Part shown: piece after piece, positions 47,149 through 59,097 of the stretch | Position numbering within the stretch: position 1 is the first letter of the stretch | Layout: every line of letters begins with the position of its first letter | NCBI RefSeq assembly: GCF_033115175.1 | Contig: NC_084836.1 | Location: 69,487,297 to 69,551,296, forward strand | DNA length: 64,000 bases | Source: Lepus europaeus | Taxonomy: Eukaryota > Chordata > Mammalia > Lagomorpha > Leporidae | Direction of reading: 5' to 3' | Program-made: the position numbers and the translations under genes | Notes under the pieces: model-generated | What the model saw: only the letters and a program-made list of their open reading frames with translations | What the model was told of the DNA's origin: nothing | Database searches by the model: none

Positions 47149-49604
47149 AAAAAAAAAAAAAGAGAAACAAAACAGAAAAACAAGAAACTATTTGGAAACT
47201 TCTCTCTCTTCCCATTAAACTTGAGCCGGATATTTTGAACTGTTTTGGAGGGGAGGGGGGAGACAAGAAGGAAACAAGAGAAAGAATGTCCTTAAATCAT
47301 TGTGGATTTTGGAGTTGTGAGCAGTAGAATCCCAAAATTCATCTCTAAAATGATTTTAAAATGCTGGAGGATTCCAATCAGTATAAATATAAATATATAT
47401 ATAGAGATAGATATATATACGCATATAAAAATATAATTTTTCTATTTTTGTTTTTGATTTTAATTTGCAGAGATTTTCTGCCTGGAATCAATTTTGAGGG
47501 TTCAGATTTAGCTTGGAAAAAAAAAAACATTGTACATCCTTCAGTATAGGAGTTGAGGGAGTGAGAGAAAATATTTTTTGAAGAAGTGTTTCTGTAAAAT
47601 TAGAAATTACTTTTTTTAATCTATTTAAAGTTTGGCTTGAAGAATGCCATCTCTGACTCTATGGCCTTGTGTTGCAAAGCAGATCAGTGGCTGGGGTGCC
47701 TGTTGTGGGTGTGAGTGTGTGCAAGATTGATTTAAGCCAAATCTGTTGTCATGTTCATAAATGATTTGAAAATTGAATGTAATACTTGAGTAGATTTTTT
47801 AGTTTGAAAATTTTAGTTTGTCTTTTTGACCTTACTAATATTTCTTTCAATAAGTTGTTAAGCTCTGATTGTACTTGGAGATGTGACTACCAATCAGTTT
47901 GATACTCAAGGAAAGAGTGGGGATTATTTTAAAATGGAAAATTTCATCTTCGATCTGAGTGGACGTGTCAGGTGGACTGAAGACATTTGAACTGTTCTGT
48001 GGTTTTTCTTTTCCTCTTAAAATGAGAAACAAAAAAAAAAAAATTGCTATTCTGTATTCTTTGCCTACCCCAAAAAACAAAATAACCAACCACTTACTGA
48101 ATTGTATGTTTCTATCTACTTTGACCAGTCTAGTCAAATCATATAACTGTTATACATTTCAGAATTCCATGTTGAAGTATTTTTCTCTTCTGTTCACATA
48201 TTTAGAATTTTAGGTTCTAGAGTGATAAGGGCAGATTGACCCTACAGTAATTTATTTGTGTTAGTGTTAAAGGTGAAAGAAGCATTATAACTGACTTTTC
48301 AAAGTGTTAAATAGTGTAGTAGAAGAGAATTTTTTTAAAAGGCTTAATTTGAGGAGAACTTTTTTCTGTTTACACTCTATTTGCCACCTTCTTTCCCTCC
48401 CCCTAAAAAAAAAAAAAAAAAAAAAACACAGTTTGGAATTCACTCGGACAGAACATGCAAGTCATGAAATTTTTGAGTTACGAAAGGTGGTTGAGCAAAA
48501 TTAATGCATAATTCTCAGACAATAAAGTTGTAGCTCTCAGATAGGCAAGTTTACATGCTGGTATTTAGAAAATAGCTAAAATATTAAAAACCATGTTGCA
48601 TTAATCTGTTTTAAGTCACACCATGTTCAGAGTTCTATGTAAGATGGAATTTTGTTTTTCATTTTAGGGGATAGTTTGGAATAGTAGTGACTATCTCTTA
48701 GTGAGTTACATATGTACAAATGGAAACTGTAAATTGTGAACACTGGAAAGCACCATTGTGACATAGCATAAACATCTTAGTAATATATTAATGAATGTAA
48801 ATGGAGGTTAAAATTACGTTACTGTGAAACTCATCTTCCAGCTCTATGCTTTGGAGATCTGTATTAATGGGTAACTAACTGTTAAGAGCTTTGAAAACAC
48901 TGCACATTTCTTTACAGGCTAGAATTTTTATTTCTTTGTAACTTATTCAGCTTGGCAGTTGCTTTTGATTTGGTGGGTTGATAACATGGTATAATATATT
49001 TACAAAGTTTGAAACTATTCATTTCTATACACTATTTGTTTTTAATCATCTACTAAATGAAACATACAATACTACCTGTGCTGAAATTTGGGGGAAGTTT
49101 AGGTCCTTCACAAAAAAAGCTATTATTGATCATTGACTACACCTATGAAAAAAGTGCTTATTTTGGTTTACTTAGATAATGCTCGACTGGTGGAAATGAG
49201 AAACATTAGAAGTGTTAACACCCTGTGAATGCATTGGATTTAAGAGAATAAACTTTTTTTAAACTTTACTTGGCAAGGATTATAAACTTAATTATTGCAC
49301 TTAAAATGAAACATTACTTTTTTTGTACAGTGTGTCAGAGGCGTAGACTTATTACTTGTATGCTTGTGTGACTTATCTGTAGTCCACAAACTTGTAAAAA
49401 TCTAAAGGTTCTAACTGAAACACAAGGGAAAAAGTCGTCTTTTTGAAGAAAATATATTCTTGCTTTTCCTCCGAAAGTTATTAAAAGTAGGAATTTTAAA
49501 GACATGACCATTTTTAAATTTCTTATAAAATATAGTATTTTTAATTTAATTTGCCTCTTTACATCTAATAGTTCCCATTTGATGGGGTATATAGGGAAGA
49601 ATGT

Positions 49605-49657
49605 GAGTGTGTGTGTGTGTGTGTACGCACATTATATCTGTATATATATATATATAT
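49605..49657 (+). repeat. GT then TA microsatellite in LARP4 3' UTR
   Basis: About nine GT units, CGCAC, then about nine TA units. Confidence 0.85.
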
Positions 49658-51509
49658 TCACAGTATGTATTTAGCATTTATTTTATTACAGCAGATTCAA
49701 GGTTTGTGTCTAAATGATGCCTGAGTGATGTTGGCTTTTTTTCCAGCATTACTCTAACTGATGAAGGGTGAGTGTTGTAGTTCAGCTATTTATTTGATTG
49801 TTTAGATGGAGGGATTTAAATATATATTTTTCTCTTCACCCTTATGACTTAACATTTCCTTGGGCTGTTGAAAGCTAAAAGTAGGTAGAGATGATACTGA
49901 TTGTATGGTACAGTGATCTGCCATAGTTGTTAACACATGAAGAGAACAAGAGTCATACAAGTTCATCACCTTGCACTTCACAGACAAGGTCCATGGAGAC
50001 GTTGCAAAAATATGTCTCTCTTTTCTGTCCTGATAATTGAAGTTTTCCTAATATCTAGGACCTGTCTTTAATCTGATTTTATGTTATTTTTGCCAGATAT
50101 AGACAATGGAATTTAAAATAATGATCCATCTAAATTTATTTCAACTTGATCTTGGAGGAAGATAAGAGCTTTCTGTGTTAATGGGTTTGTTACCATCTTA
50201 TGTGCTTGATTTGCAAGAGATCAAATGACATACAGAATTCTGATTTATTTTTGGTTCCTAAAATTAAGGTAGCTTGAATATTGTTTCACATTCCCTTTTC
50301 TTTTTAAATAACCAGGTATGCTTTGCAAAAGGCTTAATGATGGAATGTTAGCGTCTCACTGGTTTAAAAGAGAACAAGGAAAATGCTGCTGGGACAGAAA
50401 GCAGTTTTTAAAAGTTTCTCCACACTTTCTTCTAGTTTTATTAGTTATGGCCTTAATAGTCAATAATTGGCTTAAATGTCCACTGGTTTTACTTTGACAC
50501 AGTTGAACAACACTGGGGTTAAGTCTCTGGTATTTGTGTTAGCAATATATATTAAGCATATTTTAAAAGTACCTGTTTTTTTTGTTTTTTTTTTTTTTTA
50601 AACAAAAAAGATAAAAGAGGACAGACAGTATTCCTTTTGAGGGGGTTTTATAAATTCTTAACTACAGTATACAATGGAGTTTTTTCCCTATTTTTTGTAT
50701 TTCCTTAAGATTTGGAGGCCATTAATTTAACTTTCTGCTTTTTCACATATGCTAATGTATCTAGTCTGAGCTTTCAAGACATTTCAATTTTCATTAACTG
50801 AATAAGGCCATTTTAAGAAGTTGAAAGAAAATTTGTTTTGAAGTTAGAACAAATTCTCTTTGAAAACACATGATTATTAAGTAACTTAAAGTTTATTTTT
50901 AAAAGCTGCAAACTTTTTATGAATCTTTGAGTAGACCCTTTCTAAAAGTGTAACTCGGATATCAACAGGCTGTGTGTTAAATGGTTTAATTTTCAGTTTT
51001 GCAGCACAAAACACTGGTAGTATACGTAAAGAAATAACCACATCAAAGGATTTTTGTTGTTTTAAACTGATTCAGGTGTCCCTTGAGTGATATCTCTTAA
51101 ATGTTGGGGCTGGGGTGGGGGGTGGAGATCAGAACCAGTTATCTGGCTTCTGTGTTGTCCATTGCTTAGGTTTGTTCCTGTTGTCAAAACTACCCCCACC
51201 CCCCACTCCAAATGGTGTGACACATGCTCATGCATAAAATGTTAAACTGAGTACATCCTTGTATTTGTATTTGTTTTCAACATTGCCAAGGTGCTATGGG
51301 AAATTCAATTAACAAAATTAGAAAAAAATAAAATTGTTAAAAGCAGGACTGGTTTCCTTTTCTCCAGGTGGTGTATGACTGAAAAAGTACCTCTGTTGAT
51401 TTTGCAGTAGTTGTCTGTGTTGCCCTCTCTCAGTTCCATCATTATTCTGGTCTCAGGTGATGTTTTGTGGGCATGAGTGTGGAGCAGTGGCCAAGTGTGA
51501 TTTTTTATC

Positions 51510-51515
51510 AATAAA
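51510..51515 (+). promoter_or_regulatory. LARP4: Probable main poly(A) signal of LARP4
   Basis: AATAAA followed by ACACAGGCAGCAAAC; cleavage would fall near 51530. Chosen over the earlier signals because it gives the expected UTR length and because SINE-rich intergenic DNA begins about 900 bp later. Inferred, not proven. Confidence 0.6.
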
Positions 51516-51530
51516 ACACAGGCAGCAAAC

Positions 51531-52446
51531 TGGAAATGGCTTTATAATTCTAGAGTTTTCCTTTAGTTACTGTCAGGGGCCCAGTTATTGAAGGAGGTGG
51601 GGGAGAATCGCACAATGTGCAGCTTAAGGATTTTGTCTTCGTGGGGCAAATTGTGGCCAGATTTGAATATGTGACCATCAAACTCAGCCAGAGTTTTGGA
51701 GACTTTAAAGGGGAAGTTCTTGGGAATTTAAATAATTCTTTATTATTATTGTTACTTGAAAATCTAAGGCAAAAATAGAAGAGCTGTGTGAATCCCTGAC
51801 TTTTTAATGACTGTTACCTGTATATTCATGTGAATATAGCATATTGCCAAAAAAATTGCAGTGGCATTTTATGGTTATTATTACACAGCAGTTTATCCTT
51901 GAATTATCTTGTTAAACATGAACTTTTTTTATGGTCAAGATCTGTTTTTTTTACAATAGAGCTTAATTCAAAACTACATTTTCTAATTCTCAAAAATATT
52001 TAGTATTCTACCAAGTTAATACGACATGGATATGTTTGTAAATGATAGATATTTTAATAGGTTTAATGTGAACATTCATTTTGGTAATTACTTAGCCCAT
52101 TAAATGGAATTTCCATTCAGTTAAACCTTTAATTTGCTAATGAAGAGTTATTTAATGAAAATGACTAATGTTAGCAAAATGATCCTTCTAATGAAAGGTT
52201 TACAGGGAGTTAGGTACTAGCCAAGCCTTAAGGGCCTTACTTCAGTGTGTTTACTTGGGCAAAAGAAATTCATAACAAATTTCTTTATCATATCAGGAGC
52301 GTAGTATAATTGGGTATTTTTAGCAGATTGTAAACTAATCTCAGACACATAGGCTTTTGAGTTGTATTTAAAATGAAAGGATTTGGCGGGAGTTTCATTA
52401 CAGATACCTTATGTTTCACTATACTAATTGTTAGAAAATATTAACC
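51531..52446. other. Immediate downstream flank of LARP4
   Basis: AT-rich, SINE-free. No gene or repeat recognised; could include readthrough sequence. Confidence 0.5.
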
Positions 52447-52536
52447 TGGGATGGGTGTTGGGCCTAGTAGTAGGATGCCATTTGGGACTCTCATATCCTA
52501 TATCAGAATGCCAGGATTCAAGCCCCAGTGCCCCGC

Positions 52537-52879
52537 ATGATTTCAGCAGCAGGGGGTGGTTAAGTCCCTATTGCAAGGTGTGCGGCAAATCTTCCCAGGC
52601 AGACAAATCGATTAATTCACGGGCTTTTATTGGGGTTCCACTCCCAGGCAAGGTTCCCCAGTCCCAACAGAGCAACAGAGTGGGGGCTGGAGAAGTCTCA
52701 CGTCAGAGATTGGGAGAGCTCCTTTTATAGATTCAGGGCATGGGGGTTAAAGGTTGAGACAGGTCTGATCCTCATTGGTTGACCTTTAGGCACCCGCAGG
52801 GACCTTGACATGGACTTTCTTCCCCGGAAGTAGGCCTCTCCATTCCCGGAAATATAGGCCTTCCATGCAGATCCCAAAG
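52537..52879 (-). mobile_element. Retroviral solo LTR (gammaretrovirus-like promoter layout)
   Basis: Read on the minus strand this 340 bp block has a CCAAT box (52774-52778), TATAAAAGG (52721-52729) and, about 95 bp on, AATAAA (52626-52631), the spacing of U3-R-U5 in gammaretrovirus-like LTRs. No internal viral genes flank it, so it is a solo LTR. It interrupts a CSINE whose two halves lie on either side. Exact TG...CA ends and the target duplication are not certain. Confidence 0.75.
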
Positions 52880-52932
52880 CTACCACCTATGCCACCCACA
52901 AAGGAAACCCAAATAGAGTTTCTGGCTTGTGT

Positions 52933-53314
52933 GGTTTTTTTTTTTGTTTGTTTTTTTTTTTTTTGTTTTTTGTTTTGTTTTTTTTTTTTTTTTTTTTGAC
53001 AGGCAGAGTGGATAGAGAGAGAGAGACAGAGAGAAAGGTCTTCCTTTTGCCGTTGGTTCACCCTCCAATGGCCGCTGCGGCTGGTGCACCGCGCTGATCC
53101 AAAGGCAGGAGCCAGGTGCTTCTCCTGGTCTCCCATGCTGGTGCAGGGCCCAAGGACTTGGGCCATCCTCCACTGCACTCCCTGGCCACAGCAGAGAGCT
53201 GGCCTGGAAGAGGGGCAACCAGGATAGAATCCGGCACCCCGACCGGGACTAGAACCTGGTGTGCCGGCGCCACAAGGTGGAGGATTAGCCTGTTGAGCCA
53301 CGGCGCCGGCCGTA
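52933..53314 (-). repeat. CSINE, two-box, young, nested
   Basis: GGCTTGTGT is identical at 52924-52932 and 53315-53323. T/TTTG-rich tail of about 60 bp. Confidence 0.94.
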
Positions 53315-53436
53315 GGCTTGTGTCTTAAGCTTGACCCAGCCCCAGCTGTGGCAGACATTTGCAGAGTGGACCAATAGTAGAAAAGAGACCTATCTCTGCT
53401 TTCAACCAATAAAATATTTACCCAAATGTACCAATT

Positions 53437-53702
53437 TTGAATTTTATTTACTTGAAAGAGCCCACATCCATTGGTTCATTCCCCAGATGCACACCATGGC
53501 TGAGGCAGAAGCTGCTAGTCTTCGGCCAGCAGCTGAGTATGCTACCCAGATCTCCCACACGGGTGGCAGGAATCCAGTTGCTTGAGCCATCACAAACTGC
53601 CTCCTAGGGCAGCATAACAAGAAGCTGGGTTCGGGAGCCAGAGTTGGACTGACCCAGGCATGCTGTAAAGAGGCAAGCGTCTGAACCACTGAACACCAGC
53701 TC
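53437..53702 (-). repeat. CSINE, old
   Basis: TTTTATTTACTTGAAAGAGC to CCACTGAACACCAGCTCC. Confidence 0.78.
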
Positions 53703-54222
53703 CTTTGGAGGTTAGAATTGGGAATTTGCTTAAAGGTATGAAGGGTGTCTGCAGATTACAGGTTTGGAAGAACTGGGGTGTTTTTTTATTTTATACCATT
53801 CCCAAATAAGGACTCCCAGTTTTTCTGGTCTTGTGGGAAGAACCAAGCTACATCAGCTTTTTTCAAAAGTTCATTTTTTTTAGTAGCTTTTCTTTGAAGG
53901 TGCTCCACTTTTCTCCTCTTGTCATTGTGCACCTGCTGTGTCTGACTTCATGAACCATAGTGGGATTCCAGCCTCAGTGTTGGCAGTTACTTTTACAACA
54001 CATGTTTTAAGTGATGACATCTAACTTCTCATTTTTCTACTTCGCATTCCAAATTCCACCTCAGCCACTCACTGTCGTCTCGACTCGACACAACTGAGAG
54101 TATTGACTTAGCACTGGAGCTAAGCCTGGTGGAGTATTCATTCAACCAGTATTTATCATGTTGTGTGTTCCACAGAGTGCTGGGCAGCAAAGAGGATTTC
54201 TGTCTTTAGGGTGCTTGACTTA
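53703..54222. other. Intergenic, nothing recognised
   Basis: Unique-looking sequence between CSINEs. Confidence 0.5.
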
Positions 54223-54237
54223 AAAAGTCATGAAACA

Positions 54238-54530
54238 AGGCTGGCGCCGCGGCTCAACAGGCTAATCCTCCGCCTTGCGGCGCCGGCACACCAGGTTCTA
54301 GTCCCGGTCGGGGTGCCGAATTGTGTCCCGGTTGCCCCTCTTCCAGGCCAGCTCTCTGCTGTGGCCAGGGAGTGCAGTGGAGGATGGCCCAAGTGCTTGG
54401 GCCCTGAAGCACCTGGCTCCTGCCATCGGATCAGCGCGCCAGCCACGGCAGCCGTTGGAGGGCGAACCAACAGCAAAGGAAGACCGTTCTCTCTGTCTCT
54501 CTCTCTCACTGTCCATTCTGCCTGTCAAAA
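54238..54530 (+). repeat. CSINE, two-box, perfect target duplication
   Basis: AAAAGTCATGAAACA at 54223-54237 and 54531-54545; a 28 bp internal deletion removes GCACCCGCATGGGAGACC. Confidence 0.94.
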
Positions 54531-54545
54531 AAAAGTCATGAAACA

Positions 54546-55204
54546 GTCCTAACAGTCCTGTAGGAAAGCTGGAATTGACTGATCTATGCAAGTGGTGTGA
54601 GGGGTGGTGCAGGGATGGAAGGAGTGGGGCTGCTTAGACAGCAGAAGGAAGGTGTTCTGGATGAGGGAGCAGCCCATACTGCACTATCGTGCAGTGGAAG
54701 AATTGTAGTGCCCTGCAGCAATTGCATGAGGAACCTTGTTCTGCCTTCCAGAAAGGCTGGAGAAGTAAAAGCCGGATTCCCGGGATTTGAAGTGTGCATT
54801 ATGGGAGACCAAGTGAATTACAGCTGATAATGATGCAACTGGGGCAAAGACTTGAACCATGTAGAAAGTGTCATCAGTGCAAGACATGCACCAGGCAATA
54901 AACAAGGAAGGAGGCATCAGAGATGACTCCTGAATTTGTCTTCTGGAACTGGATGGATGTTTGTACCATTCACCACACTGGTACACAAGCAGAGAATCCT
55001 TTTGTGGAGAGGAAGAGATGAGTACAGTTTTGAGATGATTATGCTTGCTTACTTTGCTAGGTTTTTTTTTTTTTTTTCCTTAATCATGGCTAGATGAGGG
55101 AGGGGTGAGCAACAACAACAACAACAAAATACTGAAACCAAATTGTTTCGTATCCAGTAGTTCATATGTAATATAGGTTGATTTTTTTAACTAGATTGCA
55201 TTTT
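54546..55204. other. Intergenic, possible old repeat
   Basis: Text such as GATGACTCCTGAATTTGTCT and GTACCATTCACCACACTGGT resembles an old mammalian retroelement interior. A CAA microsatellite lies at 55109-55127. Confidence 0.45.
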
Positions 55205-55219
55205 CTTTGAGCTAATTTT

Positions 55220-55562
55220 TTTTTTTTTTTTTGACAGGCAGAGTGGATAGTGAGAGAGAGAGAGACAGAGAGAAAGGTCTTCCTTTGCCATTGGTTCACC
55301 CTTCAATGGCTGCCACGACCGGCGCGCTGCGGCCGGCGCACCGCGCTGATCCGAAGCCAGGAGCCAGGTGCTTCTCCTGGTCTCCCATGGGTGCAGGGCC
55401 CAAGCACTTGGGCATTCCTTCACTGCACTCCCTGGCCACAGCAGAGAACTGGCCTGGAAGAGGGGCAACTGGGACAGAATCCGGCGTCCCGACCGGGACT
55501 AGAACCCGGTGTGCTGGCGCAGCTAGGCGGAGGATTAGCCTGTTGAGCCTCGGCACCGGCCT
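55220..55562 (-). repeat. CSINE, two-box, perfect target duplication
   Basis: CTTTGAGCTAATTTT at 55205-55219 and 55563-55577. Confidence 0.95.
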
Positions 55563-55577
55563 CTTTGAGCTAATTTT

Positions 55578-56211
55578 AAAAGTGTCACAACTTGACTAGT
55601 TGTGTCAAGAAGTCATATAACACACTTATAAACATGACTTGAAGGTTGTAGAATTTGCATTTCCATCTAATGCTTTCCTCCACCTTCCTGAAGAAAAGTA
55701 TAAGCTCCCCATGGCCATAGCCAACTGTAACTTCTTCATGTATTCACACAAGTAATTTAATCCAGCAGTTTACTCACACAAAATTGGGTAACAGCAGATA
55801 CCCTCAAAGTTTCCAGATGTAAACTTGTAAAATTTTTTAGTTGTATCTTACCACTCTTATTTTCTTGTGAATATATGGCTATTTGCCTAACAATCATTTT
55901 TCCATCAGTAGTTAACCTTTAGAAAATGCCTAAGTACTAACTCTCTATGGCTGTAGTTGTTCCATTTATGACCATTTTGATCTAAACCATCTATAAACCA
56001 AGCACTATACTAGGTACACAGAATGCTAAAATTACAAGTTCCTATCCTTAATTTTAGAGCCAAGCATTGTAAGCCCAAATACTGCTGTCAAATGGTGTGA
56101 ATGCTTGAAAGTACTAGGATACTCAGGAAAGAGTGAGCAGCCCTCCAGGTAGCAAAGGGATCAACTTTCAAGTTGACTCTTGATCAGATGTCTATTCACT
56201 GGATAGTCAAA
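55578..56211. other. Intergenic, nothing recognised
   Basis: AT-rich; no frame or repeat identified. Confidence 0.5.
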
Positions 56212-56376
56212 AGAAGTGTGAGGTTAGGCTGCCTCTTCCAACACCGCCATCCTGTATCAGAGGTCCCATTCAGATCCCAGCTGCTCCACTTCCAATCTAG
56301 CTTCTTGCTAGTGCACCTGGGAGAGCAGTGGAAGATGGCCCAAGTGCCTGGGCACCATCACCCTTGTGGGAAACCT
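56212..56376 (+). repeat. CSINE, old, 3'-truncated
   Basis: GTTAGGCTGCCTCTTCCAAC to GTGGGAAACCTGGATAGAG. Confidence 0.75.
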
Positions 56377-56479
56377 GGATAGAGTGAAGGCAAGGAAGCA
56401 TAATAAGTGGCCGACTCAGCATAATAGTCTGGGGTGGGTGGAGCATGGATTTCAATGAAGTGTGGCAATGTGATAAGAT

Positions 56480-56759
56480 TTAAAAAAAAAAAATTCATTT
56501 ATTCCATCTGCTGGTTCACTCCCCAAATGTCTGCAATAGCAGGAGCTGTGCCAATAAGCCAGAAACCAGGAGCTTCCTCTTGGTCTCCCACATGGGTGCA
56601 GGGGCCCAGTCACTTGGGTCATCTTCTACTGCTTTCCCAGACCATAGCAGATAGCTGGATGGGAAATGGAACATCCAGGACTAGAACCGGCGCCCATATG
56701 GGATGCTGGCACTGCAGGTGGCAGGCAGCTTTACCCGCTACACGACAGCGCCGGCCCCA
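56480..56759 (-). repeat. CSINE, one-box
   Basis: AAAAATTCATTTATTCCATC to CGACAGCGCCGGCCCC; the GAAAGGCAGAG part is deleted. Confidence 0.87.
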
Positions 56760-56851
56760 GTATATATTGTTTTTAAAAATACAAGCATCTAGAAAAGTAT
56801 TAAAATGTACTAATGTGGTTTAGAATGACATGAACTTTGAGATGATAACTT

Positions 56852-57160
56852 TTTTTAGAGATTATAGAGTTATAGACAGTGAGAGAGACAGAAAGAATGG
56901 TCTTCCTTCCGTTGGTTCACCCCACAAATGGCTGCCACTGCTGGTGCTGCGCCGATCCAAAGTTAGGAGCCAGGTGCTTCTTCCTGGTCTCCCATGTGGA
57001 TGCAGGAGCCCAAGCACTTGGGCCATCCTCCACTGCCTTCCCGGGCCACAGCAGAGAGCTGGACTGGAAGAGGAGCAACCGAGACTAGAACCCGGCGCCC
57101 ATATGGGATACCAGCGCTTCAGGCAGAGGATTAACCAAGTGAACCACGGCGCTGGTCCCG
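56852..57160 (-). repeat. CSINE, one-box
   Basis: TTTTTTAGAGATTATAGAGT to ACCACGGCGCTGGTCCC. Confidence 0.9.
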
Positions 57161-57415
57161 AGCACCTGTTCTGAGTCCCTTCTGCTCCACTTCTAATTCA
57201 GCTCCCTATTAATATGAATAGGAAAGCACTAGAAACTGGCCCAAGTACTTGAGCTGCTTCTACCCTCGTGGGAGACCTGGATGGAGTTCTAGACTTCTGG
57301 CTTCAGCATGGCTCAGCCATTGCCTTTGCAGCCATGTGGGGGAGTGAATTAGCAGATGGAAGATCTGTCTCTCCCTCTCCCTAATTCTACCTTTCAAATA
57401 CATATTTAAAAAAAG
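57161..57415 (+). repeat. CSINE, head-truncated, abutting an antisense copy
   Basis: GAGCACCTGTTCTGAGTCCC to CAAATACATATTTAAAAAAA; head-to-head with the copy ending at 57160. Confidence 0.82.
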
Positions 57416-57431
57416 AAATTTTTAAAAAACT

Positions 57432-57758
57432 ATATTTTAAAATATATATATTATTTATTTGAAAGTCAGAGTTACACATACACAGAAAGAGAGGGAGAGA
57501 GAGAGAGAGAGAGAGAGAGGTCTTCCATCTACTGGTTCACTCCTCAATTGGCTGCAACAGCCAGAGCTACACTGATCCAGAGCTAGGAGCCAGGAGCTTC
57601 TTCCGGGTCTCCCACACAGATGCAGGGACCCAAGGACTTGGACCATCTTCTGCTTTCCCAGGCCACAGCAGAGAGATGGATCGGAAGAGGAGCAGCGGGA
57701 ATTCGAACTGGTGTCCATATGGGCGGCTTTTACACACTAAGCCACAGTGCCAGCCCCA
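57432..57758 (-). repeat. CSINE, one-box, with GA expansion
   Basis: TATTATTTATTTGAAAGTCA to GCCACAGTGCCAGCCC; GA run at 57484-57520. Confidence 0.9.
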
Positions 57759-57799
57759 TAAAAACCGTGTATCTTAAAAAAAAGATTGACTCAGTGAAT

Positions 57800-58135
57800 T
57801 ACCAACCTTCCTGTCTGAGTCTATTTGAACTATTTTAACAAAGTATCATAAGCAAATGAGCTCACAAACAGAAATGTATTTCTCAGGGGTCTGAGGCCAA
57901 GGTCAAGGTCCTGGCAAATTCAGTATCTGGTGAGGGCTCACTCCTCGTTCATAGGTGGCACCTTCCTGCCATGTTCACAAGTTCTCTGGGGTCTGTCTTC
58001 AATGAGGGCGGAGCTCTAGTCATCTCTGAAATCTTCCTTCTCCTGCGACCTCCACCTTGGGAGCTGGGACTTCAACATATGAAACTGGGGAGACACAAAC
58101 ACTTAGGTCATACCATCCCCAAGCCAGGAGGTATG
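57800..58135 (-). mobile_element. MLT1-type LTR (ERVL-MaLR)
   Basis: Reverse complement of an MLT1 LTR. Landmarks are TTTATTTCTCAGGGGTCTGA, TCTGGTGAGGGCTCACTCCT, CCACCTTGGGAGCTGGGACT and ACTTCAACATATGAAACTGG. Mammalian-wide, old, with an internal deletion around 58010. Confidence 0.8.
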
Positions 58136-58189
58136 AGACCCAGATGGATTTACCATTGAATTTAATCAATTAAACCAAAGAGGAAGGTG

Positions 58190-58373
58190 TACCAATTAAT
58201 CTATAATTTATTTCAGGAAATGAAAGTGGAGGGAGTACTTCTAAGCTCATCCTATGAGACAAGCATCAGCCTAATTCTAAAACCAAAGACATTATAAGAA
58301 GACTGCAGATCAACTTTTCTCATCAACATAGGTGTACAAAACCTCAACAAAATATTAGCAAATCAAATCAACA
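58190..58373 (+). mobile_element. L1 ORF2 fragment
   Basis: About 180 bp of RT-domain coding text (CCAAAGACATTATAAGAAGA, CCTCAACAAAATATTAGCAA), cut off by the CSINE starting at 58374. Confidence 0.75.
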
Positions 58374-58706
58374 GGTGCCGGCGCTGTGGCATAGTGGGTA
58401 AAGCTGCCGCCTGTGGTGCTGGCATCCCATATGGGCACTGGTTCGAGTCCCGGCTGCTCCACTTCCAATCCAGCTCTCTGCTAGAGCCTGGGAAAGCAGT
58501 GGAAGATGGCCCAGGTCTTTGGGCCCCTGCACCCACGTGGGAGACCTGAAGGAAGCTCCTGGCTCCTGGCTTCGGATCGGTGCAGCTCCAGCCATTGTGG
58601 CCAATTGGGGAATGAACCAGTGGATAGAAGACTTCTCTCTCTCTTTCTCTCTTCCTCTACTTCTCTCTCTCTGTAACTCTTTCAAATAAATAAATATTTT
58701 TTAAAA
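58374..58706 (+). repeat. CSINE, one-box, full length
   Basis: GTGCCGGCGCTGTGGCATAG to AATAAATAAATATTTTTTAA, inserted in an L1 fragment. Confidence 0.92.
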
Positions 58707-58772
58707 GGAAAAGAATAACACAAAAAATACTATACTCAGTACACATAACCGAATCAAAGAGTTTAAAAAGAG

Positions 58773-59097
58773 GGGCTAGCACTGTGGCTCAACAGGTTAA
58801 ACCACTGCTGTGACACTGGCATCTCAAATCGGAGCACTGGTTTGAGTTCTGACTGCTCCACTTTATGTCTGTCTCCCTACTACTGTGCCCAGGGGAAACC
58901 AGCAGAAGGTGGCCCGAGTACTTGGGTCCCTGCCACCAATGTGGGAGACTTAGAAGGCAATCTAGGCTCTGGCTTGGACCTGGCCCAGCCCCTGCCATTG
59001 CAGCATTTTGGGAATGAAACATTGGAAGGAAGATCTCTCTCTCTCTCTCTCTGTCTCCCTGCCTTTCAAACAAATAAATAAATATTTGTTTTGAAAA
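58773..59097 (+). repeat. CSINE, one-box
   Basis: GGGGCTAGCACTGTGGCTCA to CAAATAAATAAATAAATATT. Confidence 0.9.

Larger units (their letters stand above)
47149..51530 (+). other. LARP4: LARP4 3' UTR
   Basis: AT-rich DNA with no coding frame and no SINE, running from the stop to the AATAAA at 51510. Its length (about 4.4 kb) suits the long LARP4 mRNA. AU-rich-element cores are visible: ATTTATTT at 48250-48257, TATTTATTTG at 49787-49796 and ATTTATTTTT near 50243. Human LARP4 mRNA is known to be ARE-regulated. Other AATAAA sites (near 48521 and 49247) could give shorter isoforms. Confidence 0.8.
52447..53420 (+). repeat. Old CSINE split three ways (LTR and CSINE inserted)
   Basis: Pieces at about 52447-52536 (head), 52880-52932 (GCCACCCACAAAGGAAACCC) and 53324-53420 (GACCCAGCCCCAGCTGTGGC to CCAATAAAATATTTA). 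A solo LTR and a young antisense CSINE fill the gaps. Confidence 0.75.

Noticed and set aside
52786..53409. Open frame of 207 codons on the minus strand
   Set aside because: Covers a CSINE and the LTR; low-complexity Lys/Thr run from the A tail.
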